This document shows positions 12,901-22,880 of a DNA stretch of 64,000 bases, in pieces. Position 1 is the stretch's first letter. Each line of letters opens with the position of its first letter. The notes under the pieces were generated by a model, which was given only the letters and a program-made list of their open reading frames with translations, ran no database searches and was not told the origin of the DNA. A program made the position numbers and the translations under genes. The DNA is from Setophaga petechia (lineage: Eukaryota; Chordata; Aves; Passeriformes; Parulidae): contig JANCRA010000030.1 in the NCBI GenBank assembly GCA_024362935.1, positions 5,934,096-5,998,095 on the forward strand, given 5' to 3'.

Positions 12901-15900
12901 AAGCTTTTCTCACTGTTCAAATTCCAGACTGATGGAGCAACAGGGGAGAGGGATGCAGGAAATGGAAGGAAGGTTAGGGAGGGCTCCTGTACTGGTCATT
13001 TCTTCCTCAAAGTCTGTTGAGTGAAAATCGAGCAGTTTGGAATGGAGAGTCACCTTTTCAGAGTAATTCAAGTAGTAAATGCTGGTGGTGATGCTGTAGT
13101 TGCATCATTCTGTGTGTCCAACAGCTGAGGGATGGTTTGCCCTGAACAGAGCAGATTCATGTCTGCCTGGTAATCTCAAAGCTCAAGTGATGGTGGTGAT
13201 GTCCAAAGGACCTTTGCAGTCACAATATTTTAAGAAATACAAATTTTTAAATGGTCTGGTCTCATGATACTAAAGCTAAGCACCAAAAGGTGTGTGGAGG
13301 GGTAATTTTAAAGGGGTTTAATGGCAGATCCTTTTCACTGCTAAGGCTGATTGAGCAGTGAAGCAGATTTTGAATTTTGGTGTAAATTCCTGCCCTTTGC
13401 AGTGCCTGAGGTAGAGGAATCACTGCAGGGACAATGCCTGCAATTGCACTTGTGATTCCCTGTAACCCTGGTCACCTTTGAGTGTTTATGACATTGTGAA
13501 TATGTGAAATCTGGAAATCTCAGTGCTGCTTTAACTTGCTGCACTTCTGAAATGTGTGCTGTGGTGGCACATGGGAATCCTGCATGGGAAGTGTTTGTTA
13601 AACTCTGGATGAGTCCTCCCTCTTAGCAGTTACAGCCAGAAATGATGACTTCCCCTTTGAGCTCTAGGGTCTTGGAGAAGGTCAGCAGTTGTTCTGGTTT
13701 CAGCCCATTAAAATGCAGTGGTGGGCTTCAGTGGACTTTTTTTGTGCACAGGAGTGGAATAGTATGGTACTGAAGAAGAGTATTATCTCACTAACTTGTT
13801 TTACAGGAAAAATTGTTACTCTGCTCCTTTGCTTTACATCCCCAAGGGCTCTGAACTTCCCTGAGCTTTGGGAAGCAGAGCAGTCAGTGCAGCAGGGAAA
13901 GCTCCATAAAAATATTTAACTTTTATCTTCCATAGATATTATTCCTTGGAATAAATGCTTACAAAACTGCATTGCTCTTTGCCTTGTATGATGGATGCCT
14001 TTAGAAACTCACCTTGGTAACTTAATTTGTTCCTCACCTTCCTGAAACATCCCCTCATGCTGCCCACCAGTCTCTGGGGAGAGAAGAATCTCCCTTCCTG
14101 CAGCAGATAATCATCTCAGGCTCACCCCTCCTGGCTTTGGAGCCTGCTGAGGAAGCATGGCCCCCCTGAACCCCCTGATGACCAATAATGCAGCTCATAC
14201 TCCAGTTTTGCACTGTCAGGTTTCAGGTGGCTCCCAAAACCCCTGGAGCTTCCTGCCTTGCCATTGTCCTTCCCCACGTGGGTTTAGTCCCACACTGCTG
14301 CCTTTTGGAGGCAGGTGTTTTATTTCTGCAGCTGAACCTGATGGCAGATGTTGGCTCTCTAGTTCCATGTGTGCTCAGGATGCTCCCTGTTCCTGCTTGT
14401 AGCCAGGCACACTGAAGGCAGGCTGGGTGAGGAGGGAGGACACACACATAATGCTTTAAGAACCCTCACCACTCTTCTCTGCTGCAGTGGTGCCCAGGTG
14501 CAGCTCACCAAGGCATAGGAGGATTGTTGTAAAATAGGTAAATACCTGCTTTTGCACTTTTTAATGTGCAGCAGCCTTGTGCAGGGTCCCTGGCCCGAGT
14601 GCAGCCTGTGTGACACAGCTCTGTCAGCCCTGTCACAGCGCCGGCGTCCTGGGGACAGCCTCGAGTGCCCTCCTTTGGGAGGAGGGGCAGACCCCCACCC
14701 CCTACACATGTATTTAGATTTTAATTACTTCCCCCATCTTAAATAAATTAACTGGCCGGGGAAACATTTTGCTGTGAAATGCATTTAGCTGCGTGTCCTT
14801 TCAGCCTGCTGTGGACTGTAATTCTCCGAGAAGAAAAGGCATTGAAGGAGGTCCTTTGTTGGCATTAGCAGGTGGACAGTTGAGGCAGCCTTGACCTCTG
14901 CCAGAAAAGGTCCTGACTTGCAGCGTTGGTCAAGTCTTTTAACCCGCTTTTATGCCCCTGGACAGGACACTGCTGCCCTGTTCCCTCCACCCACTTCACA
15001 CTTGCAGTGTTTTATTTTCCCCTTCCCCCCACATCAAAGCCCCCCTCGGGCCGGCGTCAGGGCTGGGCTGTGCACGGAGCTGGGGTGGGATGGGAAGAGC
15101 TCTGCTCCCCCCGTGTCCCCTGTCCTTGCTCTCCTTGTCCCCAGTGCTCGTGCTCCCCGCTCCTGCTGTGCCTCTCTGCAGCTCCCAGTGCTGTTTGCTG
15201 CTGGTGTGACCTGTGTCTCACTGAGGGCTCTGTGCTCACACTGGGGTCCAGGGAAGGGAAGGGAAGCGTGGGAAGGGCCGGGATCCTTCCTCTGTCCCTG
15301 CTGTGGCACTTGGATGTGCTGGGTTGAAGGTGCCTTTGTGCTTCAAAGATGGGGAGTGTGTGCTGGGTGGAGCCCAAGGTCTGGGATCTGTGAGGAGACG
15401 CTGGCACCGCTTCCCTTGGAGCAGTGTGGGAGCCTGGGGATGACACCATGAGCCAGCTGCAGCTCTTTGGGATGTTGTGGCTGCTCTTCAGTGATGCCTG
15501 GGCTGTGCCCCTGGGCAGTAGGAGCTGGCCATGGCCAGTGGAGCTGGCTGTGCCCTGGGCAGGGCTTGTGGCACCCTGAGGAGTCAGGAGCTGAGTGGCT
15601 GCTCCAGAGTTGTGCAGGTCCTGTGTGTGCAGGGTGTATGGAGGGGCATTGCTCAGAGGTCTCTCAGCTCTGCTCCACTGAGAAGAGCAGGGGTGAAGGA
15701 TGCAGCACCTGGGAAATAAGTGAGGTGACCCAAAACATGGCAGTTCCCTTGGCAGCTCTGTGGAGGTGACAGGTCTCAGCTGTGTCAGGTGTGTCAGCTC
15801 CTGCACTGAGTGTAAGCAGACTGGGAGTCCAGGGTGGCTGATTGCAGACTGGGCAGCTCCCAGCCACGTGCTCTGGCTTGAGCAGGTCCCAGCAGAGTGA

Positions 15901-18066
15901 CATTTGGCTTCATGCCCTTCTGGAGAAGTGGTGAGATCAGGAACTCAAGCTTTTCCTCAGCTTCCCCTGAACTGAAGATGCCCAACACTGTAGAAAAGTG
16001 GAAGCCGAAGTGTCAAGTCTGGGCAGCTGGAGTAGACCCAGGGCCTGTCTAGTGGAGAGGTGGATGTCACTGGCTGGAAACTGTCACCTGTTCCATACTG
16101 ACGTGCCCCTTGTTGTCATCTTTGCACAGGCCAACAGAGCCAGCAGCAGAACAGCCATCCCGATTACAGCAAAGCATGGGAGGAGTATTTCAAAAAACAG
16201 AGTGAGTGAAACAGGCTTCCTGGAGATGAATCAGCTCTTGTCACAAGGAGTTAACTCTAATCCAATGACTTGCATCTCCATCCCTGCCGTTTTTAGCTTC
16301 CAGTCCTTTGCAGATGCCCCCTGGCCGTGCCCTGTTGGTGATGGTGCATGTAGTGCTCCCACGGAAAGCTCTCGTTGTGCTGTCGTGTCTCGGGAGAGCA
16401 GCTCCCACCGAGCCCCTCGTGCCCCTGCTTGCAGCCAGCCTGCCTGGGGAGACACAGGGCACGCAGGAACTGCTGCTGGCAGAACCCAGGGAGCTGCAGC
16501 TGGGTTGTGAAAGGGTAGGAGAGCTCGTGGAAGGTCACAGCCTGGCTCTCTGCGCCGTGTTATGGAGTGCATGATCCCGACCTCTGGACTTGCTTTGACA
16601 TGGAGCTGCTGGAGGCTTTGCACCTTTGAGGATGAGGGGTGTGCAGGCTGGCAGGCTGTCCCTGCAGCTGCAGGAACGCTCTGGGTGCTTTCTGCCTGCT
16701 CTTGGCTTGTCCCTCACAGTCAGCTTGGAGCCCGTCCTGCCATCCCACGCAGCAGAGCCGGTGTCGCTCTGTCAGGTGTCTGCAGCAGCTGGAAGGGGGC
16801 TGGCTCTTCATTAAGCTTGGCAAAAGGAGATCCTAAGCCTGGGCTTGGACTTGTGGAATTGCTTATCTCTTCCTTTTTTCTTCTTTCCCTCCAGGTCATG
16901 CTGCCAGTGCTGCTTCTCAGGCGAGTTCCCAGCCGGACTACACGATGGCTTGGGCAGAGTATTACCGACAGCAGGCTGCCTACTATGGGCAGACACTAGG
17001 GCAGGCTCAGGCTCACAGCCAGGTCTGTATTCACCTTCCCCAAACCCCTCTGCTCCTTCTCTTGGGTATATTGGCCTTGCCCTAGTGTAGGGACTCTCCT
17101 TCAGGCTCACAGGATGAAGCAGAGATGTTTTGTGGCTGAGGAAGTGATCACAGAAGCGTTGCCTCAACATCAAAGTCTTATTTTCCTGTACAGGGTGGGT
17201 GAGGGGTTTTTGGGAGAGGACTGGGAGGTTATTTGTTTCTCCTGGGAGCCTTTCCTTATAGTCCCCAGGCAGTTTGACTTTGGGGAATTAAAGTAAAAGG
17301 AATGATGAATCCAGGCTGGTGAGGCAGCACAGCCCTGAACTGGGAGTGCAGGCACTGCCTTTTCTCATGCTGCGACAGGAGCTGTGTGCTCACCATCTCC
17401 CTGTCCCAAAAGAGACCAAAGCCATTGAAAAATAATTTATATTAACCTGCTTCTGAGTGAAATCTCCCCTCAACTGTCACTCAGTGCACCAGAGAGTTGT
17501 GTGAGATTTACCCTGATCACACTCAGTGCTTCGTGGAGCAAACAAAGCGGCAAAAACCGTGCAAAGCACAGGAGCACCTTCTGTGGTGTGACACTTGTCC
17601 CCACAGCTCCACATTCAGCTCTGGCTCCGGGAGCAGAGGCTGCTGTGGGTGCCAGCCCCAGCAGCTGCTCTCCCCTTGCTCTCCCCTTGCTCTCCCCTTG
17701 CTCTCCCCTTGCTCTCCCCTTGCTCTCCCCTTGCTCTCCCCGGCGAGGTGGAGCCGGCGCTCGCCGCGGGCGCTGGCCAGGGGTGACCTGGCTGCGGTGA
17801 TGATGAAAGGGCTTCTCTTCATTCCTCCCTGAGCCTGCCCTGCCAGAGAGAGGGATCTTGTTTGGTGAGGGCAGCAGAGCTCTGGGACAGCGTTGGGGCA
17901 GAGGGCTCTGGTGGCAGCTCAGAGCATCCTTTGAGCTCTGTTTCCCGCTCAGCTGCAGCGGGGACAGACCTGTGCTGGGGGAGGAGGGCTCGGCAGCTTC
18001 AATAATTTCCTGCTGCTCAGTAACTTTTTTCCTTTTCTCTCCTCTCTTTCTTTCCAGGAGCAGTAG
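763..18066 (+). CDS. FUBP3: FUBP3, far upstream element-binding protein 3 (3' part, 12 coding exons)
   Basis: Joined exons 763-920, 1777-1875, 3763-3867, 4274-4376, 5020-5120, 6298-6439, 10995-11155, 11837-11910, 12417-12493, 16130-16201, 16895-17022 and 18058-18066 keep one open frame of 408 codons plus TAG. All introns are GT-AG and the phases match. The product is a nuclear KH-domain protein that binds single-stranded DNA and RNA; the family acts on MYC transcription and on mRNA. Visible are KH2 (GKGG loop), KH3 (GRNG loop), KH4 (GKGG loop, split by an intron), an RGRG-like linker, a Gly/Pro/Gln-rich region and two tyrosine motifs ([15 protein letters not shown]) of the FUBP activation domain. 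The N terminus and KH1 lie upstream of the window. FUBP1 and KHSRP are excluded by the FUBP3-type end HSQEQ and by [12 protein letters not shown]. Relative to human FUBP3 as I recall it, a segment of about 27 residues after PHQN is absent from this exon chain. Confidence 0.96.
921..1776 (+). other. FUBP3: FUBP3 intron
   Basis: GT-AG intron of 856 nt with a CTTTTTCTTCAG acceptor. It splits KH2 just after the GXXG helix. No other feature seen. Confidence 0.85.
1777..1875 (+). CDS. FUBP3: FUBP3 exon, rest of KH2
   Basis: Thirty-three codons, [13 protein letters not shown]...DAFKVQ, phase 0 at both ends; donor GTATGT. This is the beta-strand half of KH2 and is nearly identical to the mammalian family. 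Confidence 0.96.
1876..3762 (+). other. FUBP3: FUBP3 intron
   Basis: Intron of 1,887 nt with acceptor CCCCATGTAG. The open frames in it have no family resemblance or coding character. I see no repeat I can name. Confidence 0.8.
3763..3867 (+). CDS. FUBP3: FUBP3 exon, KH2-KH3 linker
   Basis: Thirty-five codons, [20 protein letters not shown]...GGGSIE, phase 0/0, donor GTACGT. It gives the last KH2 helix and the linker to KH3. Confidence 0.96.
4274..4376 (+). CDS. FUBP3: FUBP3 exon, KH3 first half
   Basis: Encodes [20 protein letters not shown]... to FKP plus one base, with the GRNG loop of KH3. Donor GTTTGT is weak, but the split Asp codon (g|at) joins correctly to the next exon. Confidence 0.95.
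4377..5019 (+). other. FUBP3: FUBP3 intron
   Basis: Intron of 643 nt inside KH3, between FKP and DDGIS, acceptor CTCTCCACAG. Nothing else recognised. Confidence 0.85.
5020..5120 (+). CDS. FUBP3: FUBP3 exon, KH3 second half
   Basis: Encodes [15 protein letters not shown]...[16 protein letters not shown] and completes KH3; donor GTGGGT. The phase is restored to 0 at the end. Confidence 0.95.
5121..6297 (+). other. FUBP3: FUBP3 intron
   Basis: Intron of 1,177 nt, acceptor TTACCTTCTCAG. No other feature recognised. Confidence 0.85.
6298..6439 (+). CDS. FUBP3: FUBP3 exon, RG-rich linker and KH4 start
   Basis: Encodes [21 protein letters not shown], then the first KH4 strand ending VIGK plus one base. 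The RGRG-like linker between KH3 and KH4 is typical of the FUBP family. Donor GTGGGT. Confidence 0.95.
6440..10994 (+). other. FUBP3: FUBP3 intron splitting the KH4 GXXG loop
   Basis: Intron of 4,555 nt, the longest of the FUBP3 introns in the window. It interrupts the GKGG loop codon (g|gt). It has no coding exon that I can support. A CpG-bearing, homeodomain-site-bearing patch near 8860-9060 stands out and is listed separately. Confidence 0.85.
8860..9060. promoter_or_regulatory. Candidate conserved noncoding patch in FUBP3 intron
   Basis: Within a CpG-poor intron this patch has a cluster of CpGs (GATACCGCGCCCGG) next to AT-rich motifs such as TTTGATTAATTGCTT. This looks like an embedded enhancer rather than neutral intron. 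It is a judgement by eye only; no alignment was possible. Confidence 0.3.
10995..11155 (+). CDS. FUBP3: FUBP3 exon, rest of KH4
   Basis: Encodes [20 protein letters not shown]...LIDEKVG, completing KH4. The acceptor is TTCTTCTCAG and the donor GTAAGT. It is the most strongly conserved stretch of the gene. Confidence 0.96.
11156..11836 (+). other. FUBP3: FUBP3 intron
   Basis: Intron of 681 nt between KH4 and the Gly/Pro-rich region; acceptor TTCTGTGACAG. No other feature recognised. Confidence 0.85.
11837..11910 (+). CDS. FUBP3: FUBP3 exon, Gly/Pro/Gln-rich linker
   Basis: Encodes [20 protein letters not shown]...PHQ plus two bases of an Asn codon; donor GTAAGC. It matches the post-KH4 linker of FUBP3. 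Confidence 0.93.
11911..12416 (+). other. FUBP3: FUBP3 intron with possible cryptic exons
   Basis: Intron of 506 nt. In human FUBP3, as I recall it, a further coding segment lies between these two exons. Nothing here encodes its equivalent. An 18-nt splice-bounded candidate (12352-12369) is discussed in the findings. Confidence 0.7.
12417..12493 (+). CDS. FUBP3: FUBP3 exon, [11 protein letters not shown] segment
   Basis: Completes the split Asn codon, then encodes [19 protein letters not shown]... to QVP plus one base; donor GTAAGT. It belongs to the C-terminal tyrosine/glutamine-rich region. Confidence 0.94.
12494..16129 (+). other. FUBP3: FUBP3 intron
   Basis: Intron of 3,636 nt. A long minus-strand frame at 15057-15806 lacks any family signature. 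An AT-rich patch near 14690-14880 may be regulatory. Otherwise nothing recognised. Confidence 0.8.
14690..14880. promoter_or_regulatory. Candidate conserved noncoding patch in FUBP3 intron
   Basis: Contains TTTTAATTACTT, TAAATTAACTGG and CTGTAATTCTCC, homeodomain-type sites close together in a sharply bounded segment with few microsatellite-like runs. Regulatory function is inferred from composition only. Confidence 0.28.
16130..16201 (+). CDS. FUBP3: FUBP3 exon, first tyrosine motif
   Basis: Encodes [20 protein letters not shown] followed by KKQ. The AWEEYF motif is the first YM repeat of the FUBP transactivation domain. Split Ser codons at both ends (a|gc, a|gt). Confidence 0.95.
16202..16894 (+). 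other. FUBP3: FUBP3 intron
   Basis: Intron of 693 nt between the two tyrosine motifs, donor GTGAGT, acceptor CCCTCCAG after a long pyrimidine run. Nothing else recognised. Confidence 0.85.
16895..17022 (+). CDS. FUBP3: FUBP3 exon, second tyrosine motif and C terminus
   Basis: Encodes [20 protein letters not shown], then EYYRQQ and the tail [17 protein letters not shown] is the second YM repeat. Donor GTCTGT is weak, yet the next exon supplies the expected EQ-stop. Confidence 0.95.
17023..18057 (+). other. FUBP3: FUBP3 last intron
   Basis: Intron of 1,035 nt with a TTTCTTTCCAG acceptor. It contains the 11-bp tandem repeat at 17667-17741. Confidence 0.85.
17667..17741. repeat. 11-bp tandem repeat (GCTCTCCCCTT)n
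   Basis: About 6.8 nearly perfect copies of an 11-bp pyrimidine-rich unit. It creates long open frames in several phases on both strands, which are not genes. Confidence 0.95.
18058..18066 (+). CDS. FUBP3: FUBP3 last coding exon (Glu-Gln-stop)
   Basis: Only GAG CAG TAG is coding, giving the family's HSQEQ C terminus. The exon then continues into the 3' UTR. Confidence 0.93.
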   Translation, partial: EQ

Positions 18067-19400
18067 AACAAGGTCCTCGTGGCAATTTTTTTTCCTTGGA
18101 ATTGTGGAAGAAAACCTTTTTGTAACAGAGGTTTCTAGATTTGCAACGTTTTGATGAAGACTTTTCTGTTTGTGAAACACTAGCTGTAGGATAATCTATA
18201 CTGAACTTTTCTAAGAATCAGGAACAATTAGTAATGTACTAAACGTATGGACATGCTGGTAATTTTGTTTCCAAATTTATATTAAAAAAAAAACTCCGGG
18301 ATTCTTTTTGGAGAGAAGCCAGAGAATTTGCAGGCACCAAAACGCACCCCAGAGCTGTGACATTTCAACATGTGGGTTTTTTGTGTGGTTTTTTTTTTTT
18401 CATTTTAATTTTCGATCTTTTCTGTTGGAACAGAAAGAGTGGCTTGGAAGTCTTAGGTGGTATGTAACAAATCTTAAAAAGAAAAAAAAAATTTAAACAG
18501 TATTTAAATATTCTTAAATATGTAAATTCATTAAATGTTTTACTTCTAATTTCTTGTATCTTGGCTGTCTTTGATTTCGTTGCATTTTTAAAAAACTGAA
18601 CTATGATATGTATTGTAATTAATGATATGATTTCTGTATTTGAAACAGTTACTGTTTGCAAGTTGGGGGGGCATTTTGTAGGGTTTGTATAATTTCTAGA
18701 GTCTAAAGGGGTAATATAAAAACGTGTTAATTTTTTTAGCAATACATGTTTTCATGTCTCCATTGGTAGTTGCATTTATGTATCTAAGACCTCCAAGCTT
18801 GTTAAAAAAAAGAAAAGCAAAAAAAAAAGAAAAGAAAAAAAAACTTCTTTTATGCTCTCAGAAATATAAATACTGTTATTTTTAATATTAAAATGAATCT
18901 GCTATTAGTACCTTTAACAAACACTGTGGAACATAAAACCGTATAAAAGGTAGTAACTATTTTTTAATTCCAAGGTGTTTTCTGCTTTTTCGTTTCTTTT
19001 AAATATTTTCTTATCTAATATTTGTCAAATTACCTAGAGAAATAAATGAATCTAGTATTAACCACAGTATGCTCTAAATAATTTTGATTTAATAAAAGGG
19101 ATAATATGATTTCTGATGTTTACTGTAGTGTTTCTTGTACAGATAACAGTGTATTTTTAAAGGAAAAACGGAATTGAAGCTATTTTTTCTTGCATTTTTA
19201 ATTGCCCTGCGGGACATTCCGTTTTTAAATGTACTGAATTTACTGTTCTTGGGTTCTTTCCTTATTTTTCCTTATGCTTGAAATGTCTAACTATAAAGAA
19301 CCGCGATTGGATAATGTTGAGCATGGTGTTAAAAAAAAAAGTGTTCTTTTTATTTGACTGACAGTTGCATTTTACACTCTATATAATAAAATTTCCACAA
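18067..19400 (+). other. FUBP3: FUBP3 3' UTR
   Basis: AT-rich, with several ATTTA-like and TTTAAATA stretches and A-rich runs (18806-18842). Earlier AATAAA-like hexamers near 19040 and 19091 could give shorter transcripts; the main end is set by 19385-19390. Confidence 0.85.
19385..19390 (+). terminator. FUBP3: FUBP3 polyadenylation signal AATAAA
   Basis: AATAAA followed about 10 nt later by a CA cleavage site and a GT-rich downstream element (GGTGTCTTGTGGG). Confidence 0.85.
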
Positions 19401-19518
19401 GGTGTCTTGTGGGCCAAGTATTTCCCGTCTCTTGGACTCCGTTGTTCCCAGATCCTCGCGCCGCGTCCCGGGGAGTTTGGGGTGGTCACTGTGGGCAGGA
19501 TCAACTTTAATTGTGGAT

Positions 19519-19632
19519 AAACTCTCACTGTCACATCCCCCTGGTGCTGTTCTGGAGAAACTCTGTCCCTGTCACATCCCCCTGGTGCTGTTCTGGAAAA
19601 ACTTTGTCACTGTCACATCCCCCTGGTGCTGC
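19519..19632. repeat. 41-bp minisatellite, about 2.8 copies
   Basis: Core TGTCACATCCCCCTGGTGCT recurs at a 41-bp period (TCACAT at 19531, 19572 and 19613), just beyond the FUBP3 cleavage site. Confidence 0.9.
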
Positions 19633-20179
19633 GACACCGAGGATTCCCGTGGAAGTTTCTGTTTTGGACCAGCAGGGTCTGTGTTAACACCAGCAGGTTT
19701 CCTCTGCAGCCCTGCAAGGGTTTTATTTTGAGCAGTTGGCAGCCCCTGGTTTTAAGGCTCTGGACTTGTTGCTCTTCCCCAGCTTTGAGGCTGAATCCAT
19801 CAGGATCTGTCCCTGCACGGGGGTTGCTGGATCAGCACCGAGGGATGGGAGGGACGTGGCTCCGGCCATTATCAGATGTGGAGGGCGTTAGTTGTGCCCG
19901 GGCCAAGTTTGGCAATAAGTGTAGCGCCTTCAGGGATCCCTTTCTTGTAAAATGTGAGTTTTGAGCTCCTCCAGCCTAAGGCAGCTCCATCCCCTGCTCC
20001 CAGGCAGCCGTGGGGGTTTGTGACGGGGGAAGGGAGGAAAGAAGATCCCATCTGCAAAGCCGGGAGCGGGAGGCGCATTGAGAGCCGGAAGAAAAGGAGA
20101 TGTAGCATCTCTAAATATACCTCCAGAGAATCAAGAGAGACATTGAAAGATGGGATAGTAAAAGCCACTTGGAAAGAGG

Positions 20180-20520
20180 GGAGAGGGGGGAAAAAATGGC
20201 TAGAGGAGGGCATAAAGGCTGCTGATGGGAATTGGGAGCGGGCATTACCGAGAAGACTTCCTTCTAATTCATCTTCCAAGCTCTGTGCCAAAACAGCATT
20301 TGGCATGGTTCACAGGGAGCAATTGTGTGATAATGAACCCTAAGGTGTCCCTTAATTGAAGACTGAGGATTACAGATTGTGCCAATAGTCGTAAATGGCG
20401 CAGGATTGTGGGAGGATGCATTTTCTTAAATGTATCTGTAAGTACAGATGAGTGAGTCTCCCCAGTGAAATGCCCCTACTATAAATTATGGAAATATCTC
20501 TTTCTGATGCAACCTTTTAT
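20180..20520. promoter_or_regulatory. Candidate enhancer upstream of PRDM12
   Basis: Dense in motif-like words: CTTCTAATTCATC, GTGATAATGAACC, CCCTTAATTGAAG, GAGGATTACAG, GTAAATGGCGC. These resemble homeodomain, OTX/bicoid and forkhead sites. No repeat or coding signature. Function is inferred; conservation was not tested. Confidence 0.35.
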
Positions 20521-22679
20521 TGAGGGGGTGGGGCAGCAGCACAAGAAATAGTTTGCAAGCCTTTGAAATTTGGCCTGTCATTAAGATGGTGCCTGCAAAG
20601 CTGGGGTTTCATCAGCAGTCTGGTGTCCTGGAAGGATGAAGTGCTTGAAACGTTCCCAAGCTCACCGATTTGTTTTCCATTATTGCTGCCTGCTCTGGGC
20701 AGAGAGGCCGTGGATGTTGAACTGTTGTGAGTCCATGATGGGCTGGAGAGGGGCAGGGTTTGAGGCAGAGATGCCTCAGCACTTCATGTGAGCTGGTGGC
20801 CTGTGTGTTCCTCCAGGGCCGCCTCCAGCCCTGCTGCTTTCCTGCCCTGTGTCCATGCAGGGTGCTCAGGGGCTGCTCTGATGGTCACTCCCAGCCAGGG
20901 CTGGACACCCCTCACCTTTCACTCTGGGTCTGCAGGCAGCTCCTCATTCCTGGCTCGGGTGTGTGGTGCAGCCCAGAAGCTGCTGTGGTGCCTTCAAAGC
21001 CAAGTCTTGGTGTGCAGGAAAGGAACCAAATCTCCTTCCTGCTCAGCTCTGGGCAAATTCAACCCCAGGTAATGTGGATTAAGCCCTGGCTGCACTGGGT
21101 TTGGGGCAGGGAGGGTTTGTCCGTCCCTTTGGCAGGAACTGGAGCAGGAGCAGTCCCTGAGGGCTGGGCAGGACAAGTGGGACACACTTGGGACTTTGGG
21201 GTCCATGAATGGCAATGGGGATGGTGCAGCCTTTTCCTCCTCACAGGGAGCCAGAGCCCAGCACGGGGCCAGGACAGAATCCTGAGGGGCAGGGAGGTGA
21301 TCCCATCAGTTCAGTCTGGGGAAGGCTCAGCCTCCAGAGTGTGACATTTGGGAAGAGCAGGACTGGAGTCAATGGCTCTGGCAGGAGGTGCCCAGCCCCT
21401 GTTCTTTGACAAAAATCCTCAATCCCTCCCCAGAGTCCTTGGCTCAGGCACACGATGGCTCTGCTGCCCCAGGATGAATCCATCTCAGCTCTGCCCAGCT
21501 TTGCTGGGTGTGTGTGGGTGTCTGGACCGTGTCCCACAGGACCCCCCAAGCTGGCAGCACCCACCCCCCTCTGCAGGCACAGCCTGAATCCTGAGCAGAC
21601 ACTAACTGTGTTCTTTCTGCAAACCTTTCTGAGGAGCAGCCCTTAAAACCCTGACACTAAAGCATCTCACTGAGTCCAGGATGACCCTGATGCTCTCCTG
21701 TGCTCTTAATTTGGTGAGCCTGAACAGGAACTGCACTTTTAGGAGTGGGAGACTTTGAGATAGACTAAAATACTTTAATTTTGCATGATTTGAGAACAAG
21801 CTACATTATGGCCATTGCGTGTTAGGCTGAAATTACTGTTCAAAGAGACAAGATGTGGGACCTTTTTTTCCCCCTTCTCCAAGTATTTAATATTTAATTG
21901 CATTAAAGGAACGCTGTATTTACAGTAATGGGCAGCATGGTCAGAGTGAGAGCTCCTGGTGTTTAACATGGAGCTTTCCAACAGGATGTGGATATTCACA
22001 AGGTCCCACCTGCACTGCTGCTTCTCCCCCAAACCCACCTGGTTCCTCCCACTCTCAGAGGAATTTTGAAGGTTATTGGTGTTTGCAGGGTGAGGGATTG
22101 GAATCTTGCAGTGTCAGTGTATCCTGTCACGCAGCACGTGGATGTTTACTCCATGGAGAGAACTGTTTATCCTTCATTTGGCTGGTTTGGAGGTTTTTTC
22201 ACTGGCTTTGCTGTGGGGAGCAGCAGTGCAGGGTGCCCATGGCAGGCAGCATTTCTCTGCTCTCATAAGGCTGGAAAAGACACAAAAGAAACTTCTCCGA
22301 ATTTGAATGGTGGAAATGAGCAGAAATTGGTGTTATGTGATGTGAAGATGAGCTGGAAGAGCCACAGCTCTGTTGGCAGGAGGAGAGAGTGGCCCCTGGA
22401 GCCAAGGGCAGTGGGAGGGCAGCGAGCCCCACCAGTGCCTGGGCAGCTCCTCAGCGGTGCTGGGGATGGAGGAAGATGGCAGAGGGGAACCAGCCATCCC
22501 TGCGAGGCAGGATTTGGGACAGAGGGTGCCAGATCTGCCCTGCCACTTCCCTCCAGGTCTGGGCACCACATACAAGGTGCAGGTGACCCAAAAGAGCATC
22601 TCTGAGGGTGATGTGGGGGCAGGTACCAACAGCCCCCCAGATTATCTTCCTACCCTGCCCCTTATCACTTGAGGAAATC

Positions 22680-22880
22680 CTATTTCAAGGCCGCTCTAAT
22701 GAAGCCTCTGATCTTTGCAGAGCCCGGCTCGCTCCCCTCTAATCCGGGCCGGGCCGGGGTGCAGGTGCCGCGGTGCCGGGGATTAGACGCTCCCTGCCCT
22801 TTGTGGGAGCCGTCACTCAGCGCGGCCTCCTTGTCCGGCCCATTCGCCAGGGAATATTAAACTTTGCAGCCCTGCAGTCC
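22680..22880. promoter_or_regulatory. Candidate regulatory patch with paired OTX-type sites
   Basis: CTAATCCGG and GGATTAGA are bicoid/OTX-class motifs in opposite orientation about 40 bp apart. They sit at the edge of a CpG island and are followed by GGAATATTAAACTTTGC. Regulatory role is inferred from composition. Confidence 0.3.

Larger units (their letters stand above)
19401..22700. other. Intergenic region, FUBP3 to PRDM12, proximal part
   Basis: No exon recognised. The frames here are short and lack family resemblance. The patch at 20180-20520 and an AT-rich stretch near 21870-21950 are candidate regulatory DNA; the rest shows nothing I can name. Confidence 0.6.

Noticed and set aside
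15057..15806. 249-codon minus-strand frame in a FUBP3 intron
   Set aside because: Low-complexity Ser/Pro/Thr-rich translation with no family resemblance. It lies wholly in an intron and is explained by biased composition.
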